Below are positions 1-5,555 of a stretch of DNA of 5,555 bases, piece by piece. Origin of the DNA: Pedobacter sp. (lineage in GTDB: Bacteria; Bacteroidota; Bacteroidia; Sphingobacteriales; Sphingobacteriaceae); NCBI GenBank assembly GCA_030149995.1, contig JASLGV010000450.1, forward strand, positions 1 through 5,555, read 5' to 3'. Position 1 is the first letter of the stretch. Every line of letters begins with the position of its first letter. Both the position numbers and the translations under genes were made by a program. The notes beneath the pieces were generated by a model that saw only the letters and a program-made list of their open reading frames with translations, was not told the DNA's origin and made no database searches.

Positions 1-10
1 GAATCCTAAA

Positions 11-39
11 CAGCCGGACTAAATAAGGAAGTCCGGCTG
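11..39 (-). terminator. Rho-independent-like terminator hairpin after the SDR/small-protein unit
   Basis: A perfect 10-bp inverted repeat, CAGCCGGACT (11-20) and AGTCCGGCTG (30-39), encloses a 9-nt loop and begins 7 bp past the stop codon of the small minus-strand gene. On the minus strand the stem is followed by TTTAGG, so the U-tract is short and imperfect. The stem is GC-rich and its place right after a stop codon fits a terminator. Read on the plus strand it is followed by GTAGGTTTTAC, so it might also serve a convergent gene to the left of the window. Confidence 0.75.
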
Positions 40-46
40 GTAGGTT

Positions 47-229
47 TTACTGGTTGCGGTTTTTATTGGTTGTTCCCGGACCTTTATCGTCTGCCGATTC
101 GTTCGGGGTACTTCCTGCCTGCCCGTATTTTGGAGCACTTCCTTTTCCATTCTGGTCAAAAGTGGCTTTCTCTTTAGCGGTACCGCTGTTTTGTTTTTTA
201 TGCTCTTTTGGATTGCTTTGATTTTTCAT
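47..229 (-). CDS. Small, highly hydrophilic (hydrophilin-like) protein of unknown function
   Basis: This 60-residue protein starts at ATG 229-227 and ends with TAA at 49-47. It contains no Leu, Ile, Val, Trp or Cys, has 10 Lys, 8 Asn and 7 Gly, and only one Phe and one Tyr. It is therefore almost certainly intrinsically disordered and soluble. There is no signal peptide or membrane segment. It lies 24 bp after the SDR stop on the same strand and is followed at once by a hairpin terminator, so it looks like the last gene of a two-gene unit. The start is preceded by an AT-only 12-bp palindrome (235-246) and no Shine-Dalgarno sequence, as is usual in Bacteroidota. Small Gly- and Lys-rich hydrophilic proteins next to stress-type dehydrogenases suggest an osmotic or desiccation role, but that is inference; I do not recognise a named family. 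The short length means non-coding cannot be fully excluded, although start, stop, spacing and composition agree. Confidence 0.7.
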   Translation of the reverse strand: MKNQSNPKEHKKQNSGTAKEKATFDQNGKGSAPKYGQAGSTPNESADDKGPGTTNKNRNQ

Positions 230-253
230 AGGTTTTTAAATTTAAACTGGTGA

Positions 254-1147
254 TTAAATGGTTATTCGTCCGCCGGTAACAGGTAAGGTTGCGCCCGAAA
301 TATAACTGGCCTGATCGGAGGCAAGAAAAACGTAAGCCGGTGCAACTTCTACCGGTTGTCCGGGTCTGCCCATAGGCGTATCTTTACCAAAATTTTCTGC
401 ATCGGGCATGGTAGATGGGATGAGGGGTGTCCAGATCGGCCCAGGCGCAACGGCATTAACGCGGATGCCCTTTCCGGCTTCTAATAAAATCTGGCTTAGG
501 TTACTGGTGAAGTTTTGTATGGCACCTTTGGTTGCTGCATAAGGTAAAAGAACCGGGCTGGGCGAATAGGCATTAACGGAGGTTGTATTGATGATGCTGC
601 TACCTGGTTTCATATAAGGTTTGGCAGCTTTACTCAGGTAAAACATCGGATGGATATTGGTATCGAAGGTTTTGATCCATTCATCAGAAGGAATATCGCT
701 TAAGGTTTTGCGCCCCATTTGGAAAGCTGCATTGTTAACCAGTATATCAATCTGGCCAAAAGAAGCCACCGCTTTTTCGATGACCCTGATGCAGTGCTTT
801 TCACTCCGCAGATCGCCTTTTACGAGTATGGCTTTTTTACCTGCTTCTTTTACATAGCGTGCTGTATCTTCTGCATCGGCTGTTTCTGCATCACTCAGGT
901 AGCTAATCAGTACATCAGCACCTTCGCGGGCAAAGGCAATGGCAATTGCTTTTCCAATACCAGAATCGCCGCCAGTTATAATGGCTTTTTTTCCTTCGAG
1001 CTTACCCGAGCCTTTATACGAATCTTCACCGTGATCGGCCAGTGGATTTAGCTTTTTTTCGGTTCCGGGCGGTTGTTGCTGTTGCTTTGGAAAAGGTGGA
1101 ACCGGATACTTTGAGGATGGATTTTTGGCTGCATCTGACTTTTTCAT
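254..1147 (-). CDS. SDR family oxidoreductase, YghA / general stress protein 39-like
   Basis: This is a 297-residue classical short-chain dehydrogenase/reductase, expected to be a cytosolic NAD(P)-dependent oxidoreductase. Visible motifs are the Rossmann glycine motif TGGDSGIG (58-65), the acidic GD after beta-4 (111-112), NNAA (138-141), the structural/catalytic Asn164, catalytic Ser190, and Tyr203 with Lys207 in YAATK, followed by the PGPIWTP loop (235-241). The tetrad is intact, so the enzyme should be active. The first ~50 residues form a Lys-, Pro- and Gln-rich extension (a run of four Gln at 22-25, and PVPPFP) ahead of the Rossmann core. Such an extension is typical of the YghA/GSP39 subgroup and makes the protein longer than the usual ~250-residue SDR. 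Substrate is not predictable; members of this subgroup are linked to stress conditions. The ATG at 1147-1145 lies right at the start of the conserved MKK-type extension and has no Shine-Dalgarno sequence. The gene is followed after 24 bp by the small hydrophilic gene on the same strand. I could not find a convincing TAnnTTTG promoter in the 117 bp upstream. Confidence 0.95.
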   Translation of the reverse strand: MKKSDAAKNPSSKYPVPPFPKQQQQPPGTEKKLNPLADHGEDSYKGSGKLEGKKAIITGGDSGIGKAIAIAFAREGADVLISYLSDAETADAEDTARYVKEAGKKAILVKGDLRSEKHCIRVIEKAVASFGQIDILVNNAAFQMGRKTLSDIPSDEWIKTFDTNIHPMFYLSKAAKPYMKPGSSIINTTSVNAYSPSPVLLPYAATKGAIQNFTSNLSQILLEAGKGIRVNAVAPGPIWTPLIPSTMPDAENFGKDTPMGRPGQPVEVAPAYVFLASDQASYISGATLPVTGGRITI

Positions 1148-1264
1148 AAGGTATAATTTTGCGTGTAAATGGCGTACTTATCAAGCACTGTTTAAACAAC
1201 AACACAATCAAAAAAAAGGTTTTATGAAATGCCGGGTACTGTGTAAATGGTCCGGAGAACTGGC
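1148..1264. other. Intergenic gap between the kinase and the SDR gene
   Basis: These 117 bp separate two genes read on the minus strand. The gap holds a run of eight T on the minus strand (plus 1217-1210), but the sequence before it forms only weak pairings (CCGG with CCGG), so it is not a good terminator. A 10-bp direct repeat, GTGTAAATGG, occurs at 1163-1172 and 1241-1250. No clear -7 box for the SDR gene is seen, so it is undecided whether the SDR is read from its own promoter here or through from the kinase. Confidence 0.5.
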
Positions 1265-2134
1265 TTAACCGACCATAATCCTGGTTTCAACCTGTGCCGA
1301 AGAACCATAGAAAGGCCCCGAAGTTTCGATCTTCAGGCTGGCCATGGCAGCTGCAAACTTACCTGCATCGAGGTAAGAAATACCTTTAACCCGTTGAGAA
1401 AGATAACCAGCCATATACGTATCGCCACAACCTGTGGCGTCGGTAAGATGGGCAGGAGCATAGGCTGGCACTTCGTAAAAAGTACCTTCAGCATATATCA
1501 AAGAGCCCATACTTCCCATGGTCATCACAACTTCCTTTACGCCCCAGCTTGCCATTATGCGTGCTGCTTCCTGTATATCCTCCGAACCAGTTAATGTTCT
1601 GGCCTCTTCTTCGTTTGTTTTTAAAATATGAACATGCTTTAAAACATCTTTTTTTTCGGGCCAGTCTGTAGCCAGTACATGCTGATTTTCTACTTTACGT
1701 AAATAACCCTGTACATCGAGTGATACGATGGCTTGGTTTGAAAGCGCTGAAATAAGTGCTGGAGGTATATCGTCGGCAAGGAGAGCACCCATGTGATAAA
1801 TGCTTGCCGGTATATGTTCGAGCTGTTTTAAATGAAACGGATCTGCTTTCTGCAACACATTTTGTGTACGGTAATTAAAATCTTCCGGATAAATGTTTTC
1901 AAAACAAACCGTGTTTTGGCTTGGAAAAACTGATACCTGAATGCCATCCTGTCTTAACGCTTCTACATATTCCATTTGCGCTGGTGCCACTGCTGTAACC
2001 AATACGTATTTAAGGGGCAATTGTTGAAGGGCTTTAGAGAAATAAAAAGCGGTTCCGCCTGGCATATGTACGGTATTTTGTGGTGTAACTACTTTATCCT
2101 GGCTTATGTGTCCTATGCAGCAAATATCAAACAT
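1265..2134 (-). CDS. PfkB (ribokinase) family carbohydrate/nucleoside kinase
   Basis: The 289-residue product is a PfkB-family kinase, which transfers the ATP gamma-phosphate to a hydroxymethyl or hydroxyl group of a sugar, nucleoside or polyol in the cytosol. The N-terminal strand MFDICCIGHISQDKV contains the Asp (D13) expected near the substrate. The GG hinge motif is at 26-27 within PGGTAF. TNEEEA (173-178) matches the family's NxxE region, and TMGSMGS (205-211) the nucleotide-binding TxGxxG strand. The C-terminal PfkB signature DATGCGDTYMAGYL (232-245) has the GCGD anion hole and catalytic Asp238. Length is at the short end of the usual ~290-330. The substrate cannot be read from sequence; ribokinase-, fructokinase-, adenosine- or inositol-kinase-like activity are all possible. 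The ATG at 2134-2132 is preceded 14 bp upstream by an A9 tract instead of a Shine-Dalgarno sequence, and a good -7 box lies further up. It diverges from the orphan gene at 2483. Confidence 0.93.
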   Translation of the reverse strand: MFDICCIGHISQDKVVTPQNTVHMPGGTAFYFSKALQQLPLKYVLVTAVAPAQMEYVEALRQDGIQVSVFPSQNTVCFENIYPEDFNYRTQNVLQKADPFHLKQLEHIPASIYHMGALLADDIPPALISALSNQAIVSLDVQGYLRKVENQHVLATDWPEKKDVLKHVHILKTNEEEARTLTGSEDIQEAARIMASWGVKEVVMTMGSMGSLIYAEGTFYEVPAYAPAHLTDATGCGDTYMAGYLSQRVKGISYLDAGKFAAAMASLKIETSGPFYGSSAQVETRIMVG

Positions 2135-2169
2135 GCGTATATTCTATGTTTTTTTTTAAGGGTGGAGGG

Positions 2170-2177
2170 CAAAATTA
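2170..2177 (-). promoter_or_regulatory. Candidate -7 box (TAATTTTG) for the PfkB kinase gene
   Basis: On the minus strand bases 2177-2170 read TAATTTTG, an exact match to the Bacteroidota TAnnTTTG -7 element. It lies 35 bp upstream of the kinase ATG, giving a predicted leader of roughly 30 nt. No good TTTG -33 element is found 19-21 bp further upstream, which lowers confidence. Confidence 0.5.
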
Positions 2178-2250
2178 CCAATTCGTTTATAAAACCGCAT
2201 GCTTTAAAATATTTAATTATAAAACAGCCCTGTCTGATTAATTAATTCAC

Positions 2251-2298
2251 TTAAGGATGAATTAAATTCGTCAAGGAAAATAAGGTTTCTGTCAAGGA
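2251..2298 (+). repeat. Three phased copies of T(C/T)AAGGA
   Basis: TTAAGGA starts at 2251, TCAAGGA at 2271 and TCAAGGA at 2292, so the spacings are 20 and 21 bp, about two helical turns. The last two copies share the longer GTCAAGGA. An imperfect inverted copy, TCCTTGT, lies at 2348-2354 and overlaps the candidate plus-strand -7 box. Such an arrangement fits a regulator binding one face of DNA, but the units are short and the region is AT-rich, so chance remains possible. Confidence 0.35.
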
Positions 2299-2321
2299 TT
2301 TTAATGTGTCTGTGTAATTTA

Positions 2322-2353
2322 TTTGTGTTCAGTTACTTTGTTCTCTATCCTTG
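2322..2353 (+). promoter_or_regulatory. Candidate promoter for the orphan gene (TTTG-N20-TATCCTTG)
   Basis: TTTG at 2322-2325 is followed after 20 bp by TATCCTTG at 2346-2353. This matches the Bacteroidota pattern TTTG-N19-21-TAnnTTTG with one mismatch in the -7 box (C for T). It would give a leader of about 120 nt before the ATG at 2483. The phased T(C/T)AAGGA units end 24 bp upstream of it, in a position suited to an activator. Confidence 0.4.
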
Positions 2354-2482
2354 TAACATTATCTGAATCTCGCTGTCAAAGATATCCTGGATTAACGCTC
2401 TTTTTATCTCCCTCACACATCCAGCAACGCAAATATTTGAACAGAATAAACAGGGGATTTGATCTCCTTTCTTTAATGTTGA

Positions 2483-2983
2483 ATGGATAAAATCCTGCTT
2501 GAGTTATCGGTAATCTTTAAAAAGATTGTACCTGAAAAGAATAACAGGGCACTTGCCCATATCATTTGTGCCTTACAACAATCCTGTATCGATCGGGCAT
2601 TGCTGGCAAAAATTCTAAAAGAAAACGGTTTAACCCATACAGATGGTATGCAGATTGGCTTTGTGCTTATATGGCTGTACGTTAAAACGGTTTTAGAAGA
2701 TAACCTCCTGGACGGTCTTAAAGTGGTACATATAAACTATTTGAAAATATTGTTTAAAATAGGGACAGGTGATTTTATAAAATGGCAAGAAACAGAATTG
2801 CAAGCTTTTTTTATCGGCTGTACGCGTATTTTGCAAAATTTAGAACAGCAGGCCGAAATGTTACAGGCTATCTTTGATTTAACAGCCAATCAGTACAGTT
2901 TTTTGGTACAGGCGGCGCTTAAACAACAACCCGGGCGGGTTTATATGCGTTTGTCAACTATACAGCAGGAAGGGATGCCTTAA
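2483..2983 (+). CDS. Hypothetical protein, mostly helical, unknown function
   Basis: This 166-residue product is not recognised. It is rich in Leu, Ile, Lys and Gln and reads as a mostly alpha-helical, cytosolic protein. No signal peptide is seen. The most hydrophobic stretch, GFVLIWLYV (59-67), is short and followed by a Lys, so it is more likely a buried helix than a membrane span. Residues 101-150 (from WQETELQAFF to ALKQQ) look like two or three amphipathic helices with Gln-rich surfaces. Three Cys (29, 35, 113) form no metal-binding pattern. The ATG at 2483 has no Shine-Dalgarno sequence; an upstream ATG at 2476 is in another frame. The gene stands alone on the plus strand, divergent from the kinase and convergent with the histidine kinase, with 14 bp between the two stop codons. 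Codon use and composition look like those of its neighbours. The long open frame with a plausible promoter supports a real gene, but no function can be assigned. Confidence 0.8.
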   Translation: MDKILLELSVIFKKIVPEKNNRALAHIICALQQSCIDRALLAKILKENGLTHTDGMQIGFVLIWLYVKTVLEDNLLDGLKVVHINYLKILFKIGTGDFIKWQETELQAFFIGCTRILQNLEQQAEMLQAIFDLTANQYSFLVQAALKQQPGRVYMRLSTIQQEGMP

Positions 2984-2989
2984 AAGGCA
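2976..2989. terminator. Small hairpin at the convergent gene ends (weak terminator candidate)
   Basis: TGCCT (2976-2980) pairs with AGGCA (2985-2989) around TAAA, and it can close to a 6-bp stem. It overlaps the stop codon of the orphan gene and ends 8 bp before the histidine-kinase stop. It is short and is followed by only a loose T-rich stretch on the plus strand, so at best it is a weak bidirectional terminator. Confidence 0.3.
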
Positions 2990-2997
2990 GTTGTATT

Positions 2998-5555
2998 TCA
3001 GTTTTGTATATTGGTGTTTGCTGCCAGTGGTAGGCTGAAATAAAATACAGAGCCTTCGCCCATATGGCTTTCGACCCATATTTTACCATGATGCCGCTGA
3101 ATAATTTCGGAGGACAGATAAAGACCAATGCCAAATCCGGAGATGGAATGGGTATGGTTGGTTTGTACACGATAATATCTTTCAAAAAGCTTTTTAAGGT
3201 CTTTTTCGTCAATGCCCATACCATGATCTGCAACACTTACCACGGCCATATTATGTTGTCGTTCTATATTTACTTTTATTTCGGGGCTTTTGGGTGCATA
3301 TTTGACGGCATTGCTGAGTAAATTCGAAATGACAGAACCAATTTTTTCACGATCAGCATATACATTTATTTTCTTATGGCTTAGCAGCGTAATCTGGTGA
3401 GAAGTACTGATAAGCTGCGTTTCTTCGATGGTTTCTTTTAACAGCTGTAATAAATCAAAAGTAACCATGTCGAGTTCAATCTTTCCGGATTCCAGTCTTG
3501 AAATATTCAGAAAGCTGCTGATCATGTTGCTCATTTTATCGATTTGCGATTCTACCTTACCAAGTGCCTGAATGGTGAAAGGATCCCCTTGTTTACGGGC
3601 CTTGGCACTGAGCAGCTGAGCATAGCCTTTTAAAGAAGTAAGGGGCGTTTTAAGTTCATGGCTTACCATGCCAATGAAATCATTTTTGCGTAGTTCATCT
3701 TCCCGTTCTTCGGTAATATCCATTAATACACCCGAAAAGTGCGAGGGGTTACCGAGTGTATCGCGGCTCATTTTTCCCAGTGCACGTACCCATCGTACTT
3801 TTTGATTGTTTATACCCAGAACGCTGTGTTCCATGCGGTAGGTATGTCCGTGAAGGATGGACCGGTCTATACCCGTTTTAACCATTTTCCGGTGTTCCGG
3901 ACTAATGTGCGACATAACCATCTCTAAGGTTATATCCTCATGGCTGTTGTATCCAAAAAGTTCTTTTAAACGCGGCGAAGCCAGAAAATGCTGTGTTTTA
4001 AGGTCGATAAACCAGTTGCCTATGTTAGCAGCCTCTACTGCAAAACGCAATGTTTCTTCAGCCTTCTGCAATTTATTTCTGGAATTAACCTGTTCTGTAA
4101 CATCAATAGCAACAATAAACAGATTGGTCGATACGCCTTGCTCATCAAACATGGGTTCGTAAATGAAGTTGAAATAGCCGGGAATGAGTTCGCCATTTCT
4201 TTCTATCAGGGCCAGTGCTTCACTTGCATAGTAGGTTTTTCCGGTCGTGAAAACTTCATTCAATAATCTAAAAAAGGGCTGTGTCTCAAACTCGGGAAGG
4301 GCCGTACGGAATGATTTTCCAATAATGGAGGTGTCTTTACCCAGTAGGCTGAGCATCATGTTGTTGATGGTTTCGACCTCCAGGTTGTGGCGGTTTAAAA
4401 TGCAAATGGCTACAGGTGCCTTTTGTACCATATGCCTGAACCGGCTTTCGCTTTCCCGCAGCTTCTGTATCAGATTTGCCTGGTCTTGTTGTATATTGGC
4501 CAGGTCAATATTGGTTACGCGCAACTCTTCATTTGAAACGGTCATTTCCTCATTTACAGCTGCCAGCTCTTCGTTTAATGCCTGCAACTCTTCTTCATTG
4601 ACCTCGAGTCGCTTTCGCCATTCAACAGCCTCTGTTACATCTGTTACGGTTACCAGGATTGCTTCCACATCCCCATGGCTATCAAACAGCGGATCGTACG
4701 AAAAATCAACATAGATCTGTTTAAATTCCTGTTCAACAGAAATACGAACCTGCATTTCAGGATAAGAAATAGATTTTCCGGTTTCAAAGACATCGGCCAG
4801 AAATTGTAAAAAAGGTTGTTCTGTAAGCTCCGGAAAAATATCCGTAAGTTGTTTACCCATTACCTGTTCAGCTGTTCTTGCCCATATTTTTAAGATATGG
4901 TGATTGGCAATTTCAACCAGGAGCGACCTGCCTTTTAAAACGGTCATCCCAACCGGAGAAGACATAACCATGCTCTTTAATCTGTATTCACTTTCTTCTA
5001 CTTTTTTTCGGGCCAATACCTGTTCAGTAATCACATTGGCTATAAGCATAATGCTTACAGTTTTGCCAGTTTCGTCTTTTATGGGATGGTAAACAAAGTT
5101 TGAGTACACTTCTTCCAGCTCGTCTTCATGTTTCAGAAAGGCCTTTACTTCATTTCCATAATAAGGTTTTCCGGTATTATAAACTTCAGTTAATAAGCTT
5201 AGAAAAGGTTGTCCTTCCAGCTCTGGCAGTGCATCTTTTAAGGGAAGCCCAATAATGGAATCGTCTTTTCCCCAAACGGTAAGTATTTTTTTATTGGCCG
5301 ATTCGATGTACAGATCAATGCCATTCATCACCGCAATGGCCACGGGTGCATCGTCGAGCAGATAATGCAGGCGGTTTTGCTTATCAGCGAGTTCCCGATT
5401 GCGTATTTTTACCTCTTTTTCAAGTTCGTCATTGGTTCTGATCAAATTTTGGTAGGCAAACCTTAAGGTACGATTTTGGATTTTTTCATTTAAAAAATCG
5501 GCATTTGTGAAACGATTTTTTTCCAGTTGGAGGCGATCTTTTTCCTGCCTGGTTA
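2998..5555 (-). CDS. Multi-PAS sensor histidine kinase, 5' end outside the window
   Basis: This is the C-terminal 851 residues of a sensor kinase that autophosphorylates a His and passes the phosphate to a response regulator. Numbering here takes the TTG codon at 5445-5443 as residue 1; 36 further codons are open upstream to the window edge. The order is an N-terminal coiled coil (before 1 to ~26), PAS1 (~27-142), PAS2 (~154-272), a heptad coiled coil (~276-333), PAS3 (~335-452), PAS4 with a PAC-like end (~465-580), HisKA (~586-651) and HATPase_c (~695-808). The H-box NDFIGMVSHELKTPL carries the phospho-acceptor His596 (codon 3660-3658). The N-box NLLSNAVKYAP (708-718), G1 box DHGMGI (740-745), F-box LFERYY (753-758) and G2 box GFGIGLYL (770-777) are all intact, so kinase activity is expected. 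No membrane segment or receiver domain is visible, and the protein ends shortly after HATPase_c, so it needs a separate regulator, which is not in the window. The unseen N-terminus could hold more PAS or GAF units or membrane spans. The signal is unknown; no haem- or flavin-binding signature was recognised. Confidence 0.95.
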   Translation of the reverse strand, partial: TRQEKDRLQLEKNRFTNADFLNEKIQNRTLRFAYQNLIRTNDELEKEVKIRNRELADKQNRLHYLLDDAPVAIAVMNGIDLYIESANKKILTVWGKDDSIIGLPLKDALPELEGQPFLSLLTEVYNTGKPYYGNEVKAFLKHEDELEEVYSNFVYHPIKDETGKTVSIMLIANVITEQVLARKKVEESEYRLKSMVMSSPVGMTVLKGRSLLVEIANHHILKIWARTAEQVMGKQLTDIFPELTEQPFLQFLADVFETGKSISYPEMQVRISVEQEFKQIYVDFSYDPLFDSHGDVEAILVTVTDVTEAVEWRKRLEVNEEELQALNEELAAVNEEMTVSNEELRVTNIDLANIQQDQANLIQKLRESESRFRHMVQKAPVAICILNRHNLEVETINNMMLSLLGKDTSIIGKSFRTALPEFETQPFFRLLNEVFTTGKTYYASEALALIERNGELIPGYFNFIYEPMFDEQGVSTNLFIVAIDVTEQVNSRNKLQKAEETLRFAVEAANIGNWFIDLKTQHFLASPRLKELFGYNSHEDITLEMVMSHISPEHRKMVKTGIDRSILHGHTYRMEHSVLGINNQKVRWVRALGKMSRDTLGNPSHFSGVLMDITEEREDELRKNDFIGMVSHELKTPLTSLKGYAQLLSAKARKQGDPFTIQALGKVESQIDKMSNMISSFLNISRLESGKIELDMVTFDLLQLLKETIEETQLISTSHQITLLSHKKINVYADREKIGSVISNLLSNAVKYAPKSPEIKVNIERQHNMAVVSVADHGMGIDEKDLKKLFERYYRVQTNHTHSISGFGIGLYLSSEIIQRHHGKIWVESHMGEGSVFYFSLPLAANTNIQN

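Larger units (their letters stand above)
2135..2482. other. Divergent intergenic regulatory region
   Basis: These 348 bp separate the kinase (minus) from the orphan gene (plus). The region is AT-rich and holds an A9 tract on the minus strand (2157-2149) near the kinase start, the kinase -7 box, and short palindromes including GAATTAAATTC (2259-2269) and TTAATTAATTAA-like sequence (2238-2246). It also holds three phased T(C/T)AAGGA units and a candidate plus-strand promoter. An open plus-strand frame crosses the kinase start region, but it is antisense to the kinase and has no support as a gene. No tRNA, riboswitch or other RNA structure is recognised. Confidence 0.6.

Noticed and set aside
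235..246. 12-bp perfect palindrome TTTAAATTTAAA before the small gene as an operator
   Set aside because: It consists only of A and T in an AT-rich spacer within a likely operon, so chance is a sufficient explanation.
1026..1211. Minus-strand frame of 61 codons overlapping the SDR start
   Set aside because: It is out of frame with the SDR N-terminal extension and encodes an Arg/Lys/Ser-rich peptide with no support.
1210..1217. Minus-strand T8 tract as a Rho-independent terminator for the kinase
   Set aside because: The preceding bases form only about 4 bp of pairing, so there is no convincing stem.
1247..1594. Plus-strand open frame of 115 codons opposite the kinase 3' half
   Set aside because: It is the reverse strand of the conserved PfkB signature region; its composition (many Cys, His, Arg) is typical of an antisense shadow.
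1976..2245. Plus-strand open frame of 89 codons across the kinase start
   Set aside because: Most of it is antisense to the well-supported PfkB kinase and the rest lies in AT-rich intergenic DNA. The product is Cys- and Tyr-rich with no domain.
2586..2983. Possible membrane protein from the hydrophobic stretch in the orphan gene
   Set aside because: Only about nine strongly hydrophobic residues (59-67) occur in a row, with Lys and Glu soon after; too short for a span.
4247..4714. Plus-strand frame of 155 codons inside the sensor kinase
   Set aside because: It is antisense to PAS2, the coiled coil and PAS3. Its Ser-rich product is what one gets from the reverse strand of Glu-rich heptads.
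1..5555. CRISPR arrays, tRNA or rRNA genes, insertion sequences, toxin-antitoxin or defence modules
   Set aside because: No repeat-spacer pattern, cloverleaf, transposase, terminal inverted repeats or recognisable defence domain was seen on either strand.

Overview
The window looks like chromosomal DNA from a Bacteroidota bacterium, most plausibly Sphingobacteriaceae (Pedobacter/Mucilaginibacter-like). This is inferred from the moderate, AT-leaning composition, the lack of Shine-Dalgarno sequences before every visible start, a TAnnTTTG-type -7 box, and the protein styles (a PfkB kinase, a YghA/GSP39-like SDR and a multi-PAS histidine kinase with NEEL-type coiled coil). No species call is possible from the sequence alone.

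Layout, left to right. A strong hairpin (11-39) ends a minus-strand group. The group runs, in transcription order, from a PfkB-family sugar/nucleoside kinase (2134-1265) through a stress-type short-chain dehydrogenase (1147-254) to a 60-residue, very hydrophilic small protein (229-47). The last two are 24 bp apart and are probably co-transcribed. The kinase is separated from the SDR by 117 bp and may be its own unit. A 348-bp divergent intergenic region (2135-2482) carries a -7 box for the kinase, a candidate promoter for the plus-strand gene, and three roughly helically phased T(C/T)AAGGA repeats. A plus-strand orphan gene of 166 codons (2483-2983) then converges, with a 14-bp gap, on a large minus-strand sensor histidine kinase (2998 to beyond 5555).

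The histidine kinase is the largest feature and is cut by the right edge of the window. Its frame is open to base 5555 without an in-frame ATG in the last 110 bases, so the apparent TTG start at 5445 is very unlikely to be real. The visible part has an N-terminal coiled coil, three closely similar PAS units, an Asn-phased heptad coiled coil between PAS2 and PAS3, a fourth PAS of a different subtype, then intact HisKA and HATPase_c domains.

Functionally the window reads as ordinary housekeeping and stress/sensing content. The SDR plus hydrophilin-like protein could form a small stress-protection unit. The histidine kinase has no response regulator within view. I see no defence system, mobile element, CRISPR array or RNA gene, and no strong evidence for a new multi-gene system. 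The least explained items are the 166-residue orphan protein, the phased repeats upstream of it, and the tiny hydrophilic protein.
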